In this document: positions 36,112 to 45,791 of the stretch, piece by piece
Position numbering within the stretch: the stretch's first letter is position 1
Layout of the letters: every line of letters begins with the position of its first letter
DNA from: Actinoplanes lutulentus
GTDB lineage: Bacteria > Actinomycetota > Actinomycetes > Mycobacteriales > Micromonosporaceae
Reading direction: 5' to 3'
DNA length: 64,000 nt
NCBI RefSeq assembly: GCF_003259845.1
Contig: NZ_QLMJ01000006.1
Span: 1 to 64,000, forward strand
Made by a program: the position numbers and the translations under genes
The notes under the pieces: model-generated
What the model was told of the DNA's origin: nothing
The model's database searches: none
What the model saw: only the letters and a program-made list of their open reading frames with translations

Positions 36112-37758
36112 ATGTCACCTCTCGCGGATCTACCGGCGCTGCCTCGCCGGGTCGCCGCTGCCGAACCGGGCTGGACCGAGACCACCGACGTCGTCGTGGT
36201 CGGTTCCGGGATCGCCGGCCTCACCGCCGCGCTGCACCTGCGCGAGCAGGGCCTGCACGTCACCGTCGTGACCAAGGTGAACATCGACGACGGCTCCACC
36301 CGCTGGGCACAGGGCGGGATCGCCGCCGTGCTGGATCCGCTGGACACCCCGCAGGCGCACGCGTACGACACGGAGATCGCCGGCGTCGGCCTCTGCGACC
36401 CGGAAGCGGTCCGCGTCCTGGTCGAGGAGGGCCCGGCCCGGATCCGGGAGCTGATCCGCCGGGGCGCCGAGTTCGACCGCAACCCGGACGGCTCGCTGAT
36501 GCTGACCCGCGAGGGCGGGCACCGCGCCGACCGGATCGTGCACGCCGGCGGGGACGCGACCGGCGCCGAGGTGCAGCGCGCCCTGCACGAGGCCGTGCAC
36601 CGGGACCCGTGGATCCGCCTGGTCGAGCACGCCCTCGTGCTCGACCTGCTGCGCGCCGCCGACGGCCGGGCCTGCGGTCTCACCCTGCACGTGCTCGGCG
36701 AGGGCAGTGAGGACGGTGTCGGCGCGATCCTGGCCCGGGCCGTGGTGCTGGCCACCGGCGGGATGGGACAGATCTACTCGTCCACCACGAACCCGTCGGT
36801 CTCCACCGGTGACGGGGTGGCGCTCGCGCTGCGGGCCGGCGCCGAGGTGACCGACATCGAGTTCGTGCAGTTCCACCCGACGTCGTTCGTCTCCGGCACG
36901 GTCAACTCGGTCCAGCGGCCGCTGATCTCCGAGGCGCTGCGGGGCGAGGGGGCGTACCTGGTCGACGAGACCGGTACGCGATTCATGGTGGGTCAGCACG
37001 AGCTGGCCGAGCTGGCGCCGCGTGATGTGGTCGCCAAGGGCATCTACCGGGTGCTGCGGTCCACCGGGGCCGACCACGTCTATCTGGACGCCCGGCACCT
37101 CGGCAAGGAGTTCCTGGAGCACCGGTTCCCGACCATCATGGCGTCCACCCGGTCGGCCGGCATCGACCCAGCCACCGAGCTGATCCCGGTCGCGCCGGCC
37201 GCCCACTACGCCTCCGGCGGCGTCCGTACCGACCTGCACGGCCGCACCAGCATCCCCGGGCTGTACGCCTGCGGTGAGGTGGCCTGCACCGGCGTGCACG
37301 GCGCCAACCGGCTGGCCAGCAATTCGCTGCTGGAAGGCCTGGTCTTCGCGAAGCGGATCGCCGACGACATCGGCACCGAGCCGCCGGCACAGGCCGAGCC
37401 GGTCAGCGACAGCGCCGGACCGGGCTGGGTGGCCGACCCGGCGATCCGCGCCGAGCTGCAGCGGGCGATGACCCGGGGCGCCGGCGTGCTGCGCTCCGCC
37501 GACTCGCTCGCCGGGGCGGCCAAGGAGCTGAGCCGCCTCGCCGAGCACCGTTCCCGGCCGAACACCGCGGCCTGGGAGGCGACGAACCTGCTCACCGTCG
37601 CGTCGGTGCTGGTCGCCAACGCGCAGACGCGCCGGGAGACACGCGGCTGCCACTGGCGTGAGGATCACCCGACCGCTGCCGACGAGTGGCGCGGCCACCT
37701 GCTGGACGCGATCGGTACCGACGGTCTGTTGACCCAGAAGTTCGAGGAGATGGCGTGA
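36112..37758 (+). CDS. nadB: L-aspartate oxidase
   Basis: NadB oxidises aspartate to iminoaspartate, the first step of NAD synthesis. The FAD-binding motif VVVGSGIAGLTAALH, the ARG-loop-like STRWAQGGIA, and the active-site segments HPTSF and GGVRTDLHGRTSIPGLYACGE are present. I place the start at ATG 36112 (548 residues) because ADLPALPRR is the usual N-terminus; GTG at 36052 would add 20 residues and sits three bases from the preceding stop. nadC overlaps its end; nadA is not in this window. Confidence 0.94.
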   Translation: MSPLADLPALPRRVAAAEPGWTETTDVVVVGSGIAGLTAALHLREQGLHVTVVTKVNIDDGSTRWAQGGIAAVLDPLDTPQAHAYDTEIAGVGLCDPEAVRVLVEEGPARIRELIRRGAEFDRNPDGSLMLTREGGHRADRIVHAGGDATGAEVQRALHEAVHRDPWIRLVEHALVLDLLRAADGRACGLTLHVLGEGSEDGVGAILARAVVLATGGMGQIYSSTTNPSVSTGDGVALALRAGAEVTDIEFVQFHPTSFVSGTVNSVQRPLISEALRGEGAYLVDETGTRFMVGQHELAELAPRDVVAKGIYRVLRSTGADHVYLDARHLGKEFLEHRFPTIMASTRSAGIDPATELIPVAPAAHYASGGVRTDLHGRTSIPGLYACGEVACTGVHGANRLASNSLLEGLVFAKRIADDIGTEPPAQAEPVSDSAGPGWVADPAIRAELQRAMTRGAGVLRSADSLAGAAKELSRLAEHRSRPNTAAWEATNLLTVASVLVANAQTRRETRGCHWREDHPTAADEWRGHLLDAIGTDGLLTQKFEEMA

Positions 37759-38612
37759 GCACCCCTGGAATTGATCTCGTCGAGCTGCAGCGGATCGTCT
37801 TCACCGCGCTGGGCGAGGACCTCGGTGACCCGCCGCGCGACGTGACCAGCGAGGCGACCATCCCGATCGGGCAGACCGGCACGGCCGAGCTGGTCGCCCG
37901 GGCCGACGGCGTGGTGGCCGGGCTGCTGGTGGCGGCCGAGGTCTTCGCTGTCACCTCCTCCGGGACGGCGACCTTCGAACAGGTCGCGAGCGACGGCGAC
38001 CGGGTACGCCGCGGCGACGTGCTCGCCCGGATCACCGGACCGACCCGTTCCCTGCTGACCGCCGAGCGCACCGCGCTGAACCTGATCAGCCGGATGTCCG
38101 GGGTGGCCACGCACACCCGCAAGTGGGCCGACCAGCTCGAAGGCACCAAGGCGACGGTTCTGGACACCCGCAAGACCACGCCGGGCCTGCGGGTCCTGGA
38201 GAAGTACGCGGTCCGGGTCGGTGGTGGCACCAACAAGCGGATGGGCCTCTACGACGTCGCCATGATCAAGGACAACCACAAGCTGGCGGCCGGCAGCATC
38301 ACGGCGGCGTACCAGCTGGTGCGCGAGGCGTTCCCGGACGTGGCGGTGCAGGTCGAGGTGACCACCCTGGACGAGGCCAAGGAGGCCGTCGCGGCTGGTG
38401 CCACGTTCCTGCTCTGCGACAACATGCGGCCGGAACAGCTCGTCCAGGTGGTCGCCGCCGTCGGTGAGCAGACCGAGCTCGAGGCGACCGGGAACCTGAC
38501 TCTGGAGACCGCTGCGGCCTACGCCGCGACCGGAGTGGACTACCTGTCAGTCGGCGGGCTCACCCACTCCTCGCCGATTCTGGACATCGCGCTGGACCTG
38601 CGGCCTCGCTGA
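37755..38612 (+). CDS. nadC: Nicotinate-nucleotide pyrophosphorylase (carboxylating)
   Basis: NadC converts quinolinate and PRPP to nicotinate mononucleotide. The blocks EDLGDPPRDVTSE, NLISRMSGVATHT, DTRKTTPGLR, and GGGTNKRMGLYDVAMIKDNH are intact over 285 residues. The GTG start overlaps the nadB stop codon. Confidence 0.96.
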   Translation: MSTPGIDLVELQRIVFTALGEDLGDPPRDVTSEATIPIGQTGTAELVARADGVVAGLLVAAEVFAVTSSGTATFEQVASDGDRVRRGDVLARITGPTRSLLTAERTALNLISRMSGVATHTRKWADQLEGTKATVLDTRKTTPGLRVLEKYAVRVGGGTNKRMGLYDVAMIKDNHKLAAGSITAAYQLVREAFPDVAVQVEVTTLDEAKEAVAAGATFLLCDNMRPEQLVQVVAAVGEQTELEATGNLTLETAAAYAATGVDYLSVGGLTHSSPILDIALDLRPR

Positions 38613-38668
38613 GACGCTCACCCCGTACAAAATAGGGGTCTTGATTTTGATTCTTAGGGGCCGAGATC

Positions 38669-39427
38669 GTGCTGCTTTGTATTGACATCGGTAACACCAA
38701 CACCGTGCTGGCCACCTTCGACGGCGACAAGCTTGTGCACAACTGGCGGATCAAGACCGACGCGGCGTCGACCGCCGACGAGCTGGGCCTGATGTTCCGC
38801 GGCCTGCTCGCCGGGGACGCCGTGGAGATCACCGGGGTGGCCGCGTGCTCGACCGTGCCGGCCGCGCTGCGCAACCTGCGCACCATGCTGAAGCGGTACT
38901 ACGGCGAGGTGCCGAGCGTCGTCGTCGAGCCGGGGGTGAAAACCGGTGTGCAGCTCGCCATCGACAATCCCAAGGAGGTCGGCTCCGACCGGGTGGTCAA
39001 CACGCTCGCGGCGCACGCGCTCTATGGCGGACCGTCGATCGTGGTCGACTTCGGCACCACCACGAACTTCGACCTGATCAGTGCGAAAGGTGAGTTCCTC
39101 GGCGGCGCGTTCGCACCCGGCATCGAGATCTCGTTCGACGCGCTCGCGGCCCGCGCGGCCCAGCTGCGCAAGGTGGAGCCGACCAAGCCGAAATCGGTGA
39201 TCGGCAAGAACACCGTGGAATGCCTCCAGGCCGGGCTCTATTTCGGTTTCGCCGGTCAGGTGGACCGGATCGTCGAGCGGATGATCGAGGAGATCGGCCC
39301 GGTCAACGCGGTGATCGCCACCGGCGGGCTGGCCTGGCTCGTGAAAGACGAGTGCCACACGCTCACCGCCCACGAGCCGATGATCACGCTGATCGGGCTG
39401 CGGATGGTATATGAGCGGAACGTTTGA
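38669..39427 (+). CDS. coaX: Type III pantothenate kinase
   Basis: CoaX phosphorylates pantothenate in the first step of CoA synthesis. The N-terminal DIGNTNTV and the DFGTTTNFD motif place it in the ASKHA-fold type III class, with no feedback by CoA. At 252 residues it is normal. AGGGG lies seven bases before the GTG. It follows nadC and panC genes in a cofactor block. Confidence 0.95.
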   Translation: MLLCIDIGNTNTVLATFDGDKLVHNWRIKTDAASTADELGLMFRGLLAGDAVEITGVAACSTVPAALRNLRTMLKRYYGEVPSVVVEPGVKTGVQLAIDNPKEVGSDRVVNTLAAHALYGGPSIVVDFGTTTNFDLISAKGEFLGGAFAPGIEISFDALAARAAQLRKVEPTKPKSVIGKNTVECLQAGLYFGFAGQVDRIVERMIEEIGPVNAVIATGGLAWLVKDECHTLTAHEPMITLIGLRMVYERNV

Positions 39428-39483
39428 GGGGCTCTGAGTACGCTTTCTCAGGTCCTGACCAGTAGCTACCAGGAAGTCGAGCC

Positions 39484-40992
39484 GTGACCGAGCAGAACAC
39501 GCCAGTTGTCGACCCCGCCGAGGACGTACCCGAGCAGATGCGGGTCCGCCGGGCGAAGCGGGACCGGCTGCTGGCCGAGGGCGTCCCGCCGTACCCGGTG
39601 AACGTCCCCCGGACCGCCGAGCTCGCGGAGATCCGCGCGAAGTACGCCGAGCTGCCCACCGACACCGCCAGCGGCGACACCGTGTCGGTCACCGGCCGGC
39701 TGATCTTCGTGCGGAACGGCGGCAAGCTCTGCTTCGCCACCCTGCGCGCCGGCGACGGCACCGAGCTCCAGGCGATGCTCTCGCTGGACAAGGTCGGCGC
39801 CGAGGCGCTTGAGGAGTGGAAGCGGATCGTCGATCTCGGCGACCTGGTCGCGGTCACCGGTGAAGTGATCACCAGCCGTCGTGGTGAGCTTTCCGTGCTC
39901 GCGGATTCCTGGACCATGAGCGCCAAGGCGTTGCGTCCGCTTCCGGTCGCTCACAAGCCGCTTTCCGAGGAAACCCGGGTTCGGCAGCGTTATGTGGATC
40001 TCATCGTCCGGCCGCAGGCGCGTGACGTCGTTCGTACTCGCTCGACCGTGGTCCGGAGCCTGCGCGAGTCACTGTTCCGCCGCAATTTCCTCGAGGTTGA
40101 AACACCCATGTTGCAGTTGCTGCACGGGGGCGCGGCGGCCCGCCCGTTTGTGACTCACAGCAACGCTTTGGATACCGATCTTTATCTGCGGATCGCGCCG
40201 GAACTGTTTTTGAAGCGTGCCGTGGTCGGTGGCATCGAGCGCGTCTTCGAGATCAACCGCAACTTCCGGAATGAGGGCATGGACTCCACGCACTCTCCGG
40301 AGTTCGCCATGCTCGAGGCGTACCAGGCGTATGCGGACTACAACGTGATGCAGGAGCAGGTGCGTCACTGGATTCAGGAGGCCGCGGTCGCCGTCTCCGG
40401 ATCGCACGTGGTCACCCACACCGACGGCACCGAGGTCGACCTGGGCGGCGAGTGGGCGGAGATCACCCTCTTCGGCGCGATCTCCGACGCGCTCGGCGAG
40501 GAGGTCACGGTCGGCACCGACCTGGCCACACTGCAGGGGTACGCGGAAAAGGTGCAGCTCTCGGTGGATCCGAAGTGGATCGCGGGCAAGCTCGCCGAGG
40601 AACTTTTCGAGCACCTCGTGCAACACAAGTTGCAGGCGCCCACATTCGTCCGCGACTACCCGGAGGAGACGGCACCGCTCACCGCGGCGCACCGGACCAC
40701 CCCGGGTCTGACCGAGAAGTGGGACCTTTACATCGGCGGATTCGAGCTCGCTACGGCGTACTCGGAACTGGTCGACCCGGTCGTACAGCGCGAACGACTG
40801 CACGCGCAGTCGCTGCTCGCGGCCGGCGGCGACGCCGAGGCGATGCAGCTCGACGAGGATTTCCTGCGTGCCATGGAGTACGGAATGCCGCCGACCGGTG
40901 GCATGGGAATGGGAATCGACCGGCTGTTGATGGCGCTCACCGGCCTTGGCATTCGGGAAACGATCCTCTTCCCCTTGGTCCGGCCGGAGTAG
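39484..40992 (+). CDS. lysS: Lysyl-tRNA synthetase (class II)
   Basis: The 502-residue class II enzyme charges tRNA-Lys. An N-terminal OB-fold anticodon-binding domain is followed by motif 2 ([17 protein letters not shown]) and motif 3 ([13 protein letters not shown]). The segment HGGAAARPF is typical of LysRS. AGGAAG lies about seven bases before the GTG start. The class I form of LysRS is not involved. Confidence 0.96.
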   Translation: MTEQNTPVVDPAEDVPEQMRVRRAKRDRLLAEGVPPYPVNVPRTAELAEIRAKYAELPTDTASGDTVSVTGRLIFVRNGGKLCFATLRAGDGTELQAMLSLDKVGAEALEEWKRIVDLGDLVAVTGEVITSRRGELSVLADSWTMSAKALRPLPVAHKPLSEETRVRQRYVDLIVRPQARDVVRTRSTVVRSLRESLFRRNFLEVETPMLQLLHGGAAARPFVTHSNALDTDLYLRIAPELFLKRAVVGGIERVFEINRNFRNEGMDSTHSPEFAMLEAYQAYADYNVMQEQVRHWIQEAAVAVSGSHVVTHTDGTEVDLGGEWAEITLFGAISDALGEEVTVGTDLATLQGYAEKVQLSVDPKWIAGKLAEELFEHLVQHKLQAPTFVRDYPEETAPLTAAHRTTPGLTEKWDLYIGGFELATAYSELVDPVVQRERLHAQSLLAAGGDAEAMQLDEDFLRAMEYGMPPTGGMGMGIDRLLMALTGLGIRETILFPLVRPE

Positions 40993-41095
40993 TCGCTCGG
41001 CATTATTGCCCCCGCCATTGACGGCCGATACGCCCCTGGCGTTATTGTCTTCCCATTGCTGGGGAGAGAACCTGTGTTCGGGAGGATAACGGCGC

Positions 41096-41452
41096 GTGGC
41101 CAAGCAGATCATTCACAAGCTGGTCGATGACCTCGACAACGGCGACGCCGACGAGACCGTGAAGTTTGCGCTCGACGGCATTCAGTATGAGATCGACCTG
41201 TCAGAGAAGAACGCCGCGAAATTGCGGGAGGTCTTCGAGCCCTACCTCAACGCGGGCAGCCGGGTCGCCCGCGGTGGCGTGGTCGTCGGTGGCCGGGCGG
41301 CACGCGGGCGTGGCGGCGCCACTGCCGACCGCGAGCAGAACAAGGCGATCCGCGAGTGGGCCAAGAAGGCGGGGAAGGACATCTCCGACCGGGGCCGGAT
41401 CCCGCAGGAGATCGTGGAGGAGTTCCACGCGAAAGGCCCCGGCCGGGCCTGA
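41096..41452 (+). CDS. lsr2: Lsr2 nucleoid-associated protein
   Basis: Lsr2 is a small xenogeneic silencer that bridges AT-rich DNA. The N-terminal dimerisation domain (KQIIHKLVDDLDNG, VKFALDGIQYEIDLS) and C-terminal DNA-binding domain with the RGR loop (SDRGRIPQEIVEEF) are intact over 118 residues, separated by a Gly/Arg-rich linker. GGAGGA precedes the GTG by eight bases. Actinomycetes may carry more than one paralogue. It would be expected to silence AT-rich acquisitions such as the central parts of the type IV-like operon. Confidence 0.96.
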   Translation: MAKQIIHKLVDDLDNGDADETVKFALDGIQYEIDLSEKNAAKLREVFEPYLNAGSRVARGGVVVGGRAARGRGGATADREQNKAIREWAKKAGKDISDRGRIPQEIVEEFHAKGPGRA

Positions 41453-41475
41453 CCGATTTCTGGTCCCTCGGCGAT

Positions 41476-41506
41476 GAGGGCGCATCCCCGGTGGGGGTGC
41501 GCCCTC
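41476..41506 (+). terminator. Intrinsic-type terminator after lsr2
   Basis: Arms 41476-41489 and 41493-41506 pair over 14 positions with one G-U pair and a three-base loop; they start 23 bases after the lsr2 stop. A short T-rich stretch follows. Confidence 0.75.
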
Positions 41507-41524
41507 TCCGTGTTTGTCCCCAAG

Positions 41525-41567
41525 TTATCCACAGGCGGAGGGTGAGTTTTCCACAGGCTGTGGATCG
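41525..41567. promoter_or_regulatory. Cluster of three DnaA-box-like sites
   Basis: TTATCCACA (41525-41533), TTTTCCACA (41547-41555) and, on the other strand, a TGTGGATCG site (41559-41567) lie within 43 bases of the lsr2-clpC gap. The first is an exact E. coli-type consensus box. They may bind DnaA and influence clpC or titrate the initiator. Confidence 0.4.
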
Positions 41568-41573
41568 TCGCGA

Positions 41574-41590
41574 TTTCGCTGTACGCGTAC
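41574..41590 (+). promoter_or_regulatory. ClgR-like operator upstream of clpC
   Basis: TTTCGCTGTACGCGTAC contains CGC and GCG five bases apart flanked by A/T, the spacing I recall for ClgR boxes (CGC-N5-GCG). ClgR activates clpC and clpP genes in Corynebacterium, Streptomyces and Mycobacterium, and this site is 193 bases before clpC. The remaining 41591-41782 part of the 330-base gap holds no gene that I can see. Confidence 0.4.
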
Positions 41591-41782
41591 ACGTTCGGGT
41601 GGGGGAACAGCCGTTGAGCGTGCGAAGTTGGCTAAATCAACGTCGCGGATCGTTCCGAAGGGCTGTGAGCGCCCAGCAGAGCCCGTCAGCGGCGATAGAG
41701 TAGTCACAGCACGGGTATCACCGATGCCCGCGCGCTGGCCCCGCCAGTTCATTGGCGCACGGCACGTGAGGAGCACGAGGGC

Positions 41783-44305
41783 ATGTTCGAGCGGTTCACC
41801 GACCGAGCGCGACGGGTTGTCGTCCTGGCCCAAGAAGAGGCCCGGATGCTCAACCACAACTACATCGGAACCGAACACATCCTGCTAGGTCTGATCCACG
41901 AGGGCGAAGGCGTTGCCGCAAAGGCTCTGGAGAGCCTCGGCATTTCGCTTGAGGGAGTCCGGCAGCAGGTCGAGGAAATCATCGGCCAGGGCCAGCAGGC
42001 GCCGAGCGGGCACATTCCGTTCACGCCGCGGGCCAAGAAGGTTCTGGAGCTCTCGCTGCGCGAGGCGCTTCAGCTCGGCCACAACTACATCGGCACCGAG
42101 CACATCCTGCTCGGCCTCATCCGCGAGGGCGAGGGCGTCGCCGCCCAGGTGCTGGTCAAGCTCGGCGCCGACCTGAACAGGGTCCGCCAGCAGGTCATCC
42201 AGCTGCTCTCGGGTTACCAGGGCAAGGAGCCGGCAGCCGCCGGCGCCGCGACCGGCGAGGCCGCACCGTCCACGTCGCTGGTTCTCGACCAGTTCGGCCG
42301 CAACCTGACGCAGGCCGCCCGCGAGGGCAAGCTCGACCCGGTCATCGGCCGGGAGAAAGAAATCGAGCGGGTCATGCAGGTGCTCTCCCGCCGCACCAAG
42401 AACAACCCGGTGCTGATCGGCGAGCCGGGTGTCGGCAAGACCGCCGTGGTCGAGGGTCTGGCGCAGTCCATCATCAAGGGCGAGGTGCCCGAGACGCTGA
42501 AGGACAAGCAGCTGTACACCCTGGACCTGGGCGCTCTGGTGGCCGGTTCCCGTTACCGCGGTGATTTCGAGGAGCGCCTGAAGAAGGTTCTCAAGGAGAT
42601 CCGCACCCGCGGCGACATCATCCTGTTCATCGACGAGATCCACACCCTGGTCGGCGCCGGCGCCGCCGAGGGCGCGATCGACGCCGCATCGATCCTCAAG
42701 CCGATGCTGGCACGCGGTGAGCTCCAGACCATCGGTGCGACCACGCTGGACGAGTACCGCAAGCACCTGGAGAAGGACGCGGCCCTTGAGCGCCGCTTCC
42801 AGCCGATCCAGGTCGGCGAGCCGTCCCTGGCGCACACCATCGAGATCCTCAAGGGTCTGCGCGACCGTTACGAGGCGCACCACCGGATCAGCATCACCGA
42901 CGCGGCCCTGGTCGCGGCCGCGACGCTGGCCGACCGGTACATTTCGGACCGCTTCCTCCCGGACAAGGCGATCGACCTGATCGACGAGGCCGGCGCACGG
43001 ATGCGCATCCGCCGGATGACCGCGCCGCCGGACCTCCGTGACTTCGACGAGCGCATCGCCCAGGTGCGTCGCGACAAGGAGTCCGCGATCGACGCGCAGG
43101 ACTTCGAGCGCGCCGCCCAGCTGCGCGACAAGGAGAAGACCCTCCTCAACCAGAAAGCGCAGCGGGAGAAGGAGTGGAAGGCCGGCGACCTGGACGTGGT
43201 GTCCGAGGTCGACGACGAGCAGATCGCCGAGGTCCTGGGCAACTGGACCGGCATCCCGGTCTACAAGCTGACCGAGGAAGAGACCTCTCGTCTGCTCCGC
43301 ATGGAAGATGAGCTGCACAAGCGGGTCATCGGCCAGGAGGACGCGGTTCAGGCGGTCTCCAAGGCGATCCGGCGTACGCGTGCCGGCCTGAAGGACCCGA
43401 AGCGCCCCTCCGGCTCGTTCATCTTCGCCGGCCCGTCCGGTGTCGGTAAGACCGAGCTGTCCAAGGCGCTCGCCGAGTTCCTCTTCGGTTCCGAGGACGC
43501 GCTGATCCAGCTCGACATGTCCGAGTTCCACGACCGGTACACGGTGTCCCGTCTCGTCGGTGCCCCTCCCGGCTACGTCGGTTACGACGAGGGCGGCCAG
43601 CTCACCGAGAAGGTCCGTCGCAAGCCGTTCTCCGTGGTCCTCTTCGACGAGATCGAGAAGGCCCACCCGGACGTCTTCAACACGCTGCTCCAGATCCTGG
43701 AAGACGGTCGCCTGACCGACGGCCAGGGCCGGATCGTCGACTTCAAGAACACGGTCATCATCCTCACGACGAACCTCGGCACGCGCGACGTGGCGAAGGC
43801 GGTTTCGCTGGGCTTCCAGGCCTCCGAGGCCGAGGAGTCTTCGTACGAGCGGATGAAGATCAAGGTCAACGACGAGCTGAAGCAGCACTTCCGCCCGGAG
43901 TTCCTGAACCGTATCGACGACACCATCGTCTTCCACCAGCTGCGGGAAAAGGAAATCCTGCACATCGTGGACATCTTCACGGCTCGCATCGAGGGCCAGC
44001 TGAAGAACAAGGACATGGGTCTCGAGCTGACCGACAACGCGAAGCGGTACCTGGCGGCCAAGGGCTTCGACCCGGTCCTCGGCGCCCGCCCGCTGCGCCG
44101 CACCATCCAGCGCGAGCTGGAGGACACGCTGTCCGAGCAGATCCTCTTCAACGAGCTGCGCCCCGGCCAGATCGTCGTGGTGGACTGCGAGGGCGACCCG
44201 GCCCAGTTCGAGAAGTCGAAGCTGGTGTTCCGTGGGGCTGAGCGTGGAGTGTCGGTGCCGGACGCTGTGCCGGCTGACCTCGGGGCGCCTGCCACCGAGG
44301 AGTGA
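41783..44305 (+). CDS. clpC: ATP-dependent Clp protease ATP-binding subunit ClpC
   Basis: ClpC is a Hsp100 AAA+ unfoldase that feeds ClpP. The duplicated N-terminal repeats ([12 protein letters not shown] at two places), the first ATPase domain with GEPGVGKT, a UVR-like coiled middle ([20 protein letters not shown]) and the second ATPase domain with GPSGVGKT are all present over 840 residues. It ends with an acidic tail. A GAGG ribosome site precedes the ATG. A strong terminator follows. Regulation by ClgR is suggested by an upstream site. Confidence 0.97.
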   Translation: MFERFTDRARRVVVLAQEEARMLNHNYIGTEHILLGLIHEGEGVAAKALESLGISLEGVRQQVEEIIGQGQQAPSGHIPFTPRAKKVLELSLREALQLGHNYIGTEHILLGLIREGEGVAAQVLVKLGADLNRVRQQVIQLLSGYQGKEPAAAGAATGEAAPSTSLVLDQFGRNLTQAAREGKLDPVIGREKEIERVMQVLSRRTKNNPVLIGEPGVGKTAVVEGLAQSIIKGEVPETLKDKQLYTLDLGALVAGSRYRGDFEERLKKVLKEIRTRGDIILFIDEIHTLVGAGAAEGAIDAASILKPMLARGELQTIGATTLDEYRKHLEKDAALERRFQPIQVGEPSLAHTIEILKGLRDRYEAHHRISITDAALVAAATLADRYISDRFLPDKAIDLIDEAGARMRIRRMTAPPDLRDFDERIAQVRRDKESAIDAQDFERAAQLRDKEKTLLNQKAQREKEWKAGDLDVVSEVDDEQIAEVLGNWTGIPVYKLTEEETSRLLRMEDELHKRVIGQEDAVQAVSKAIRRTRAGLKDPKRPSGSFIFAGPSGVGKTELSKALAEFLFGSEDALIQLDMSEFHDRYTVSRLVGAPPGYVGYDEGGQLTEKVRRKPFSVVLFDEIEKAHPDVFNTLLQILEDGRLTDGQGRIVDFKNTVIILTTNLGTRDVAKAVSLGFQASEAEESSYERMKIKVNDELKQHFRPEFLNRIDDTIVFHQLREKEILHIVDIFTARIEGQLKNKDMGLELTDNAKRYLAAKGFDPVLGARPLRRTIQRELEDTLSEQILFNELRPGQIVVVDCEGDPAQFEKSKLVFRGAERGVSVPDAVPADLGAPATEE

Positions 44306-44325
44306 TTTTAGTTTCGGCCTTTGAG

Positions 44326-44365
44326 ACGGCCCGGCTGCGGAGTTTCCGCGGCCGGGCCGTTTTTT
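44326..44365 (+). terminator. Intrinsic terminator after clpC
   Basis: A 16-base stem (44326-44341 with 44345-44360, one G-U pair, short loop) is followed by a run of six T. It begins 21 bases after the clpC stop and is the clearest intrinsic terminator in the window. Confidence 0.9.
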
Positions 44366-44370
44366 GCGCT

Positions 44371-45270
44371 TCAGAAGAGCTGCTGAACCTCGGCCCGTGG
44401 GGTGTCGCCGGCCAGGACGAAGTTGTCCGGGCCCAGCGGTTCGACCAGGCCGTCTTCCAGGAGGCCGGTCAGGGCTCGGGTGCGCTGGATCTCGTCGGTC
44501 CAGACCTGGTCCAGGCGTTGGCGGGGGACCGGGCCCGTGGTGTGCCGCAGCACTTCCAGGATCAGGCCTCGGACCTGGCGGTCGGTGCCGGCGTAACGCT
44601 GGGGTTTGCGGCTCGGGCCGGCCGGCAGCGGGGTGCCGGACAGGCGCCAGGCGCAGACGTCGTGGAATGGGCAGTCGACGCATTTCGGGGATCGGGCCGT
44701 GCAGACGATCGCGCCCAGTTCCATGAACGCGATGCTCGCCCGGGCGGCCCGCGGCACGTCCTCGGGGAGCAGTGACGCCATCGCCACCAGGTCGGCGGTG
44801 GTCGTCGCCGGGCCGGCGTCGGGTTTGCCTTCGACGGCGCGGGAGACGACTCGGCGTACGTTGGTGTCCACGACCGGGTGGCGCTGGCCGTAAGCGAAAG
44901 TCGCCACCGCGCGGGCGGTGTACGTCCCCACGCCCGGCAGCGCGAGCAGCTGGTCGAGGTCGTCGGGCACCCGGCCGCCGTGGCGTTCCACGATCGCTCC
45001 GGCGCAGGCGTGCAGGCGCATGGCGCGGCGGGGATATCCGAGCCGGCCCCACATGCGGATCGCCTCGGAGGCGGGGTCGGCGGCGAGTGCCGCGGGGTTG
45101 GGCCAGCGGGTCATCCAGGAACGCCACGCCGGTTCGACGCGGATTACCGGGGTCTGCTGGAGCATCACCTCACTGACGAGTACGCCCCACGGGGTGGTCG
45201 AAGGCGTCCGCCACGGAAGATCTCGGGCATTTGTGTCGTACCAGGCGATGGCTGCGTCGGCGAGAGTCAT
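44371..45270 (-). CDS. mutY: A/G-specific adenine glycosylase
   Basis: MutY removes adenine mispaired with 8-oxoguanine. The helix-hairpin-helix LPGVGTYTARAVATFAYG, the catalytic Asp in HPVVDTNVRR, the EVMLQQTPV segment and the 4Fe-4S cluster ligands (C-x6-C-x2-C-x5-C ending HDVC) are present. At 299 residues the C-terminal NUDIX-like recognition domain is short or reduced, as in many actinobacteria. It diverges by 20 bases from the ACT protein gene. Confidence 0.95.
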   Translation of the reverse strand: MTLADAAIAWYDTNARDLPWRTPSTTPWGVLVSEVMLQQTPVIRVEPAWRSWMTRWPNPAALAADPASEAIRMWGRLGYPRRAMRLHACAGAIVERHGGRVPDDLDQLLALPGVGTYTARAVATFAYGQRHPVVDTNVRRVVSRAVEGKPDAGPATTTADLVAMASLLPEDVPRAARASIAFMELGAIVCTARSPKCVDCPFHDVCAWRLSGTPLPAGPSRKPQRYAGTDRQVRGLILEVLRHTTGPVPRQRLDQVWTDEIQRTRALTGLLEDGLVEPLGPDNFVLAGDTPRAEVQQLF

Positions 45271-45278
45271 AGCCCGTT

Positions 45279-45285
45279 TACTGTA
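45279..45285. promoter_or_regulatory. Symmetric shared -10 element between mutY and the ACT gene
   Basis: TACTGTA reads as a -10-like element on both strands (TACTGT on the plus, TACAGT on the minus). On the plus strand it ends six bases before GTG at 45291, giving a leaderless transcript; on the minus strand the mutY ATG is nine bases away. The 20-base gap leaves no room for two separate promoters. Confidence 0.55.
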
Positions 45286-45290
45286 AGCGG

Positions 45291-45791
45291 GTGCAGGAGC
45301 TTGCCATCACCGTCATCGGCCCGGACCGGGCCGGCATCGTCGCGGACATCACCGAGGCGCTCGCCGGAGTCGGGGCCAACCTCACCGATTCGACGATGAC
45401 CCGTCTGCGTGGGCACTTCGCCATGACCCTGATCTGCAACGGGTCGACGGTTGAGCAGGCCGCCCAGGCCTTGGAGCCGACCGGGCTGGTGGCCACGGTC
45501 CGCAAGGTGGAGCCCGACAATTCCGGAGGAAACCCCGGAGACCCCTACATCCTCAGCGTCCACGGTGTCGACCGCCTCGGCATCGTCGCCGCCGTCACCC
45601 GCGTCGTCGCCTCCGCCGGCGGCAACATCACCGACCTCACGACCCGGCTCACCGGCCCGCTCTACGTGCTGGTCGCCGAGGTGGACCTGCCGGACAACGC
45701 CGCCGATCAACTCGCCGCGCAGCTCGCCGTGGCGGGTTCCGAGCTGGGTGTCGACGTGACGCTGCGACGGGCCGAGTCGGAGATCCTGTGA
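45291..45791 (+). CDS. Double-ACT-domain protein (GcvR-like)
   Basis: The 166-residue protein has two ACT domains, the first with ELAITVIGPDRAGIVADITEAL and the second with YILSVHGVDRLGIVAAVTRVV. This matches the glycine-cleavage-repressor-like (GcvR) family, which binds amino acids. No catalytic domain or DNA-binding domain is attached, so its regulatory partner is unknown. The GTG start fits a leaderless transcript. Its stop overlaps def. Confidence 0.9.
   Translation: MQELAITVIGPDRAGIVADITEALAGVGANLTDSTMTRLRGHFAMTLICNGSTVEQAAQALEPTGLVATVRKVEPDNSGGNPGDPYILSVHGVDRLGIVAAVTRVVASAGGNITDLTTRLTGPLYVLVAEVDLPDNAADQLAAQLAVAGSELGVDVTLRRAESEIL

Noticed and set aside
41885..45127. 1080-codon minus-strand open frame over clpC
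   Set aside because: Mirror frame of clpC; also runs across the clpC terminator and mutY in another frame.
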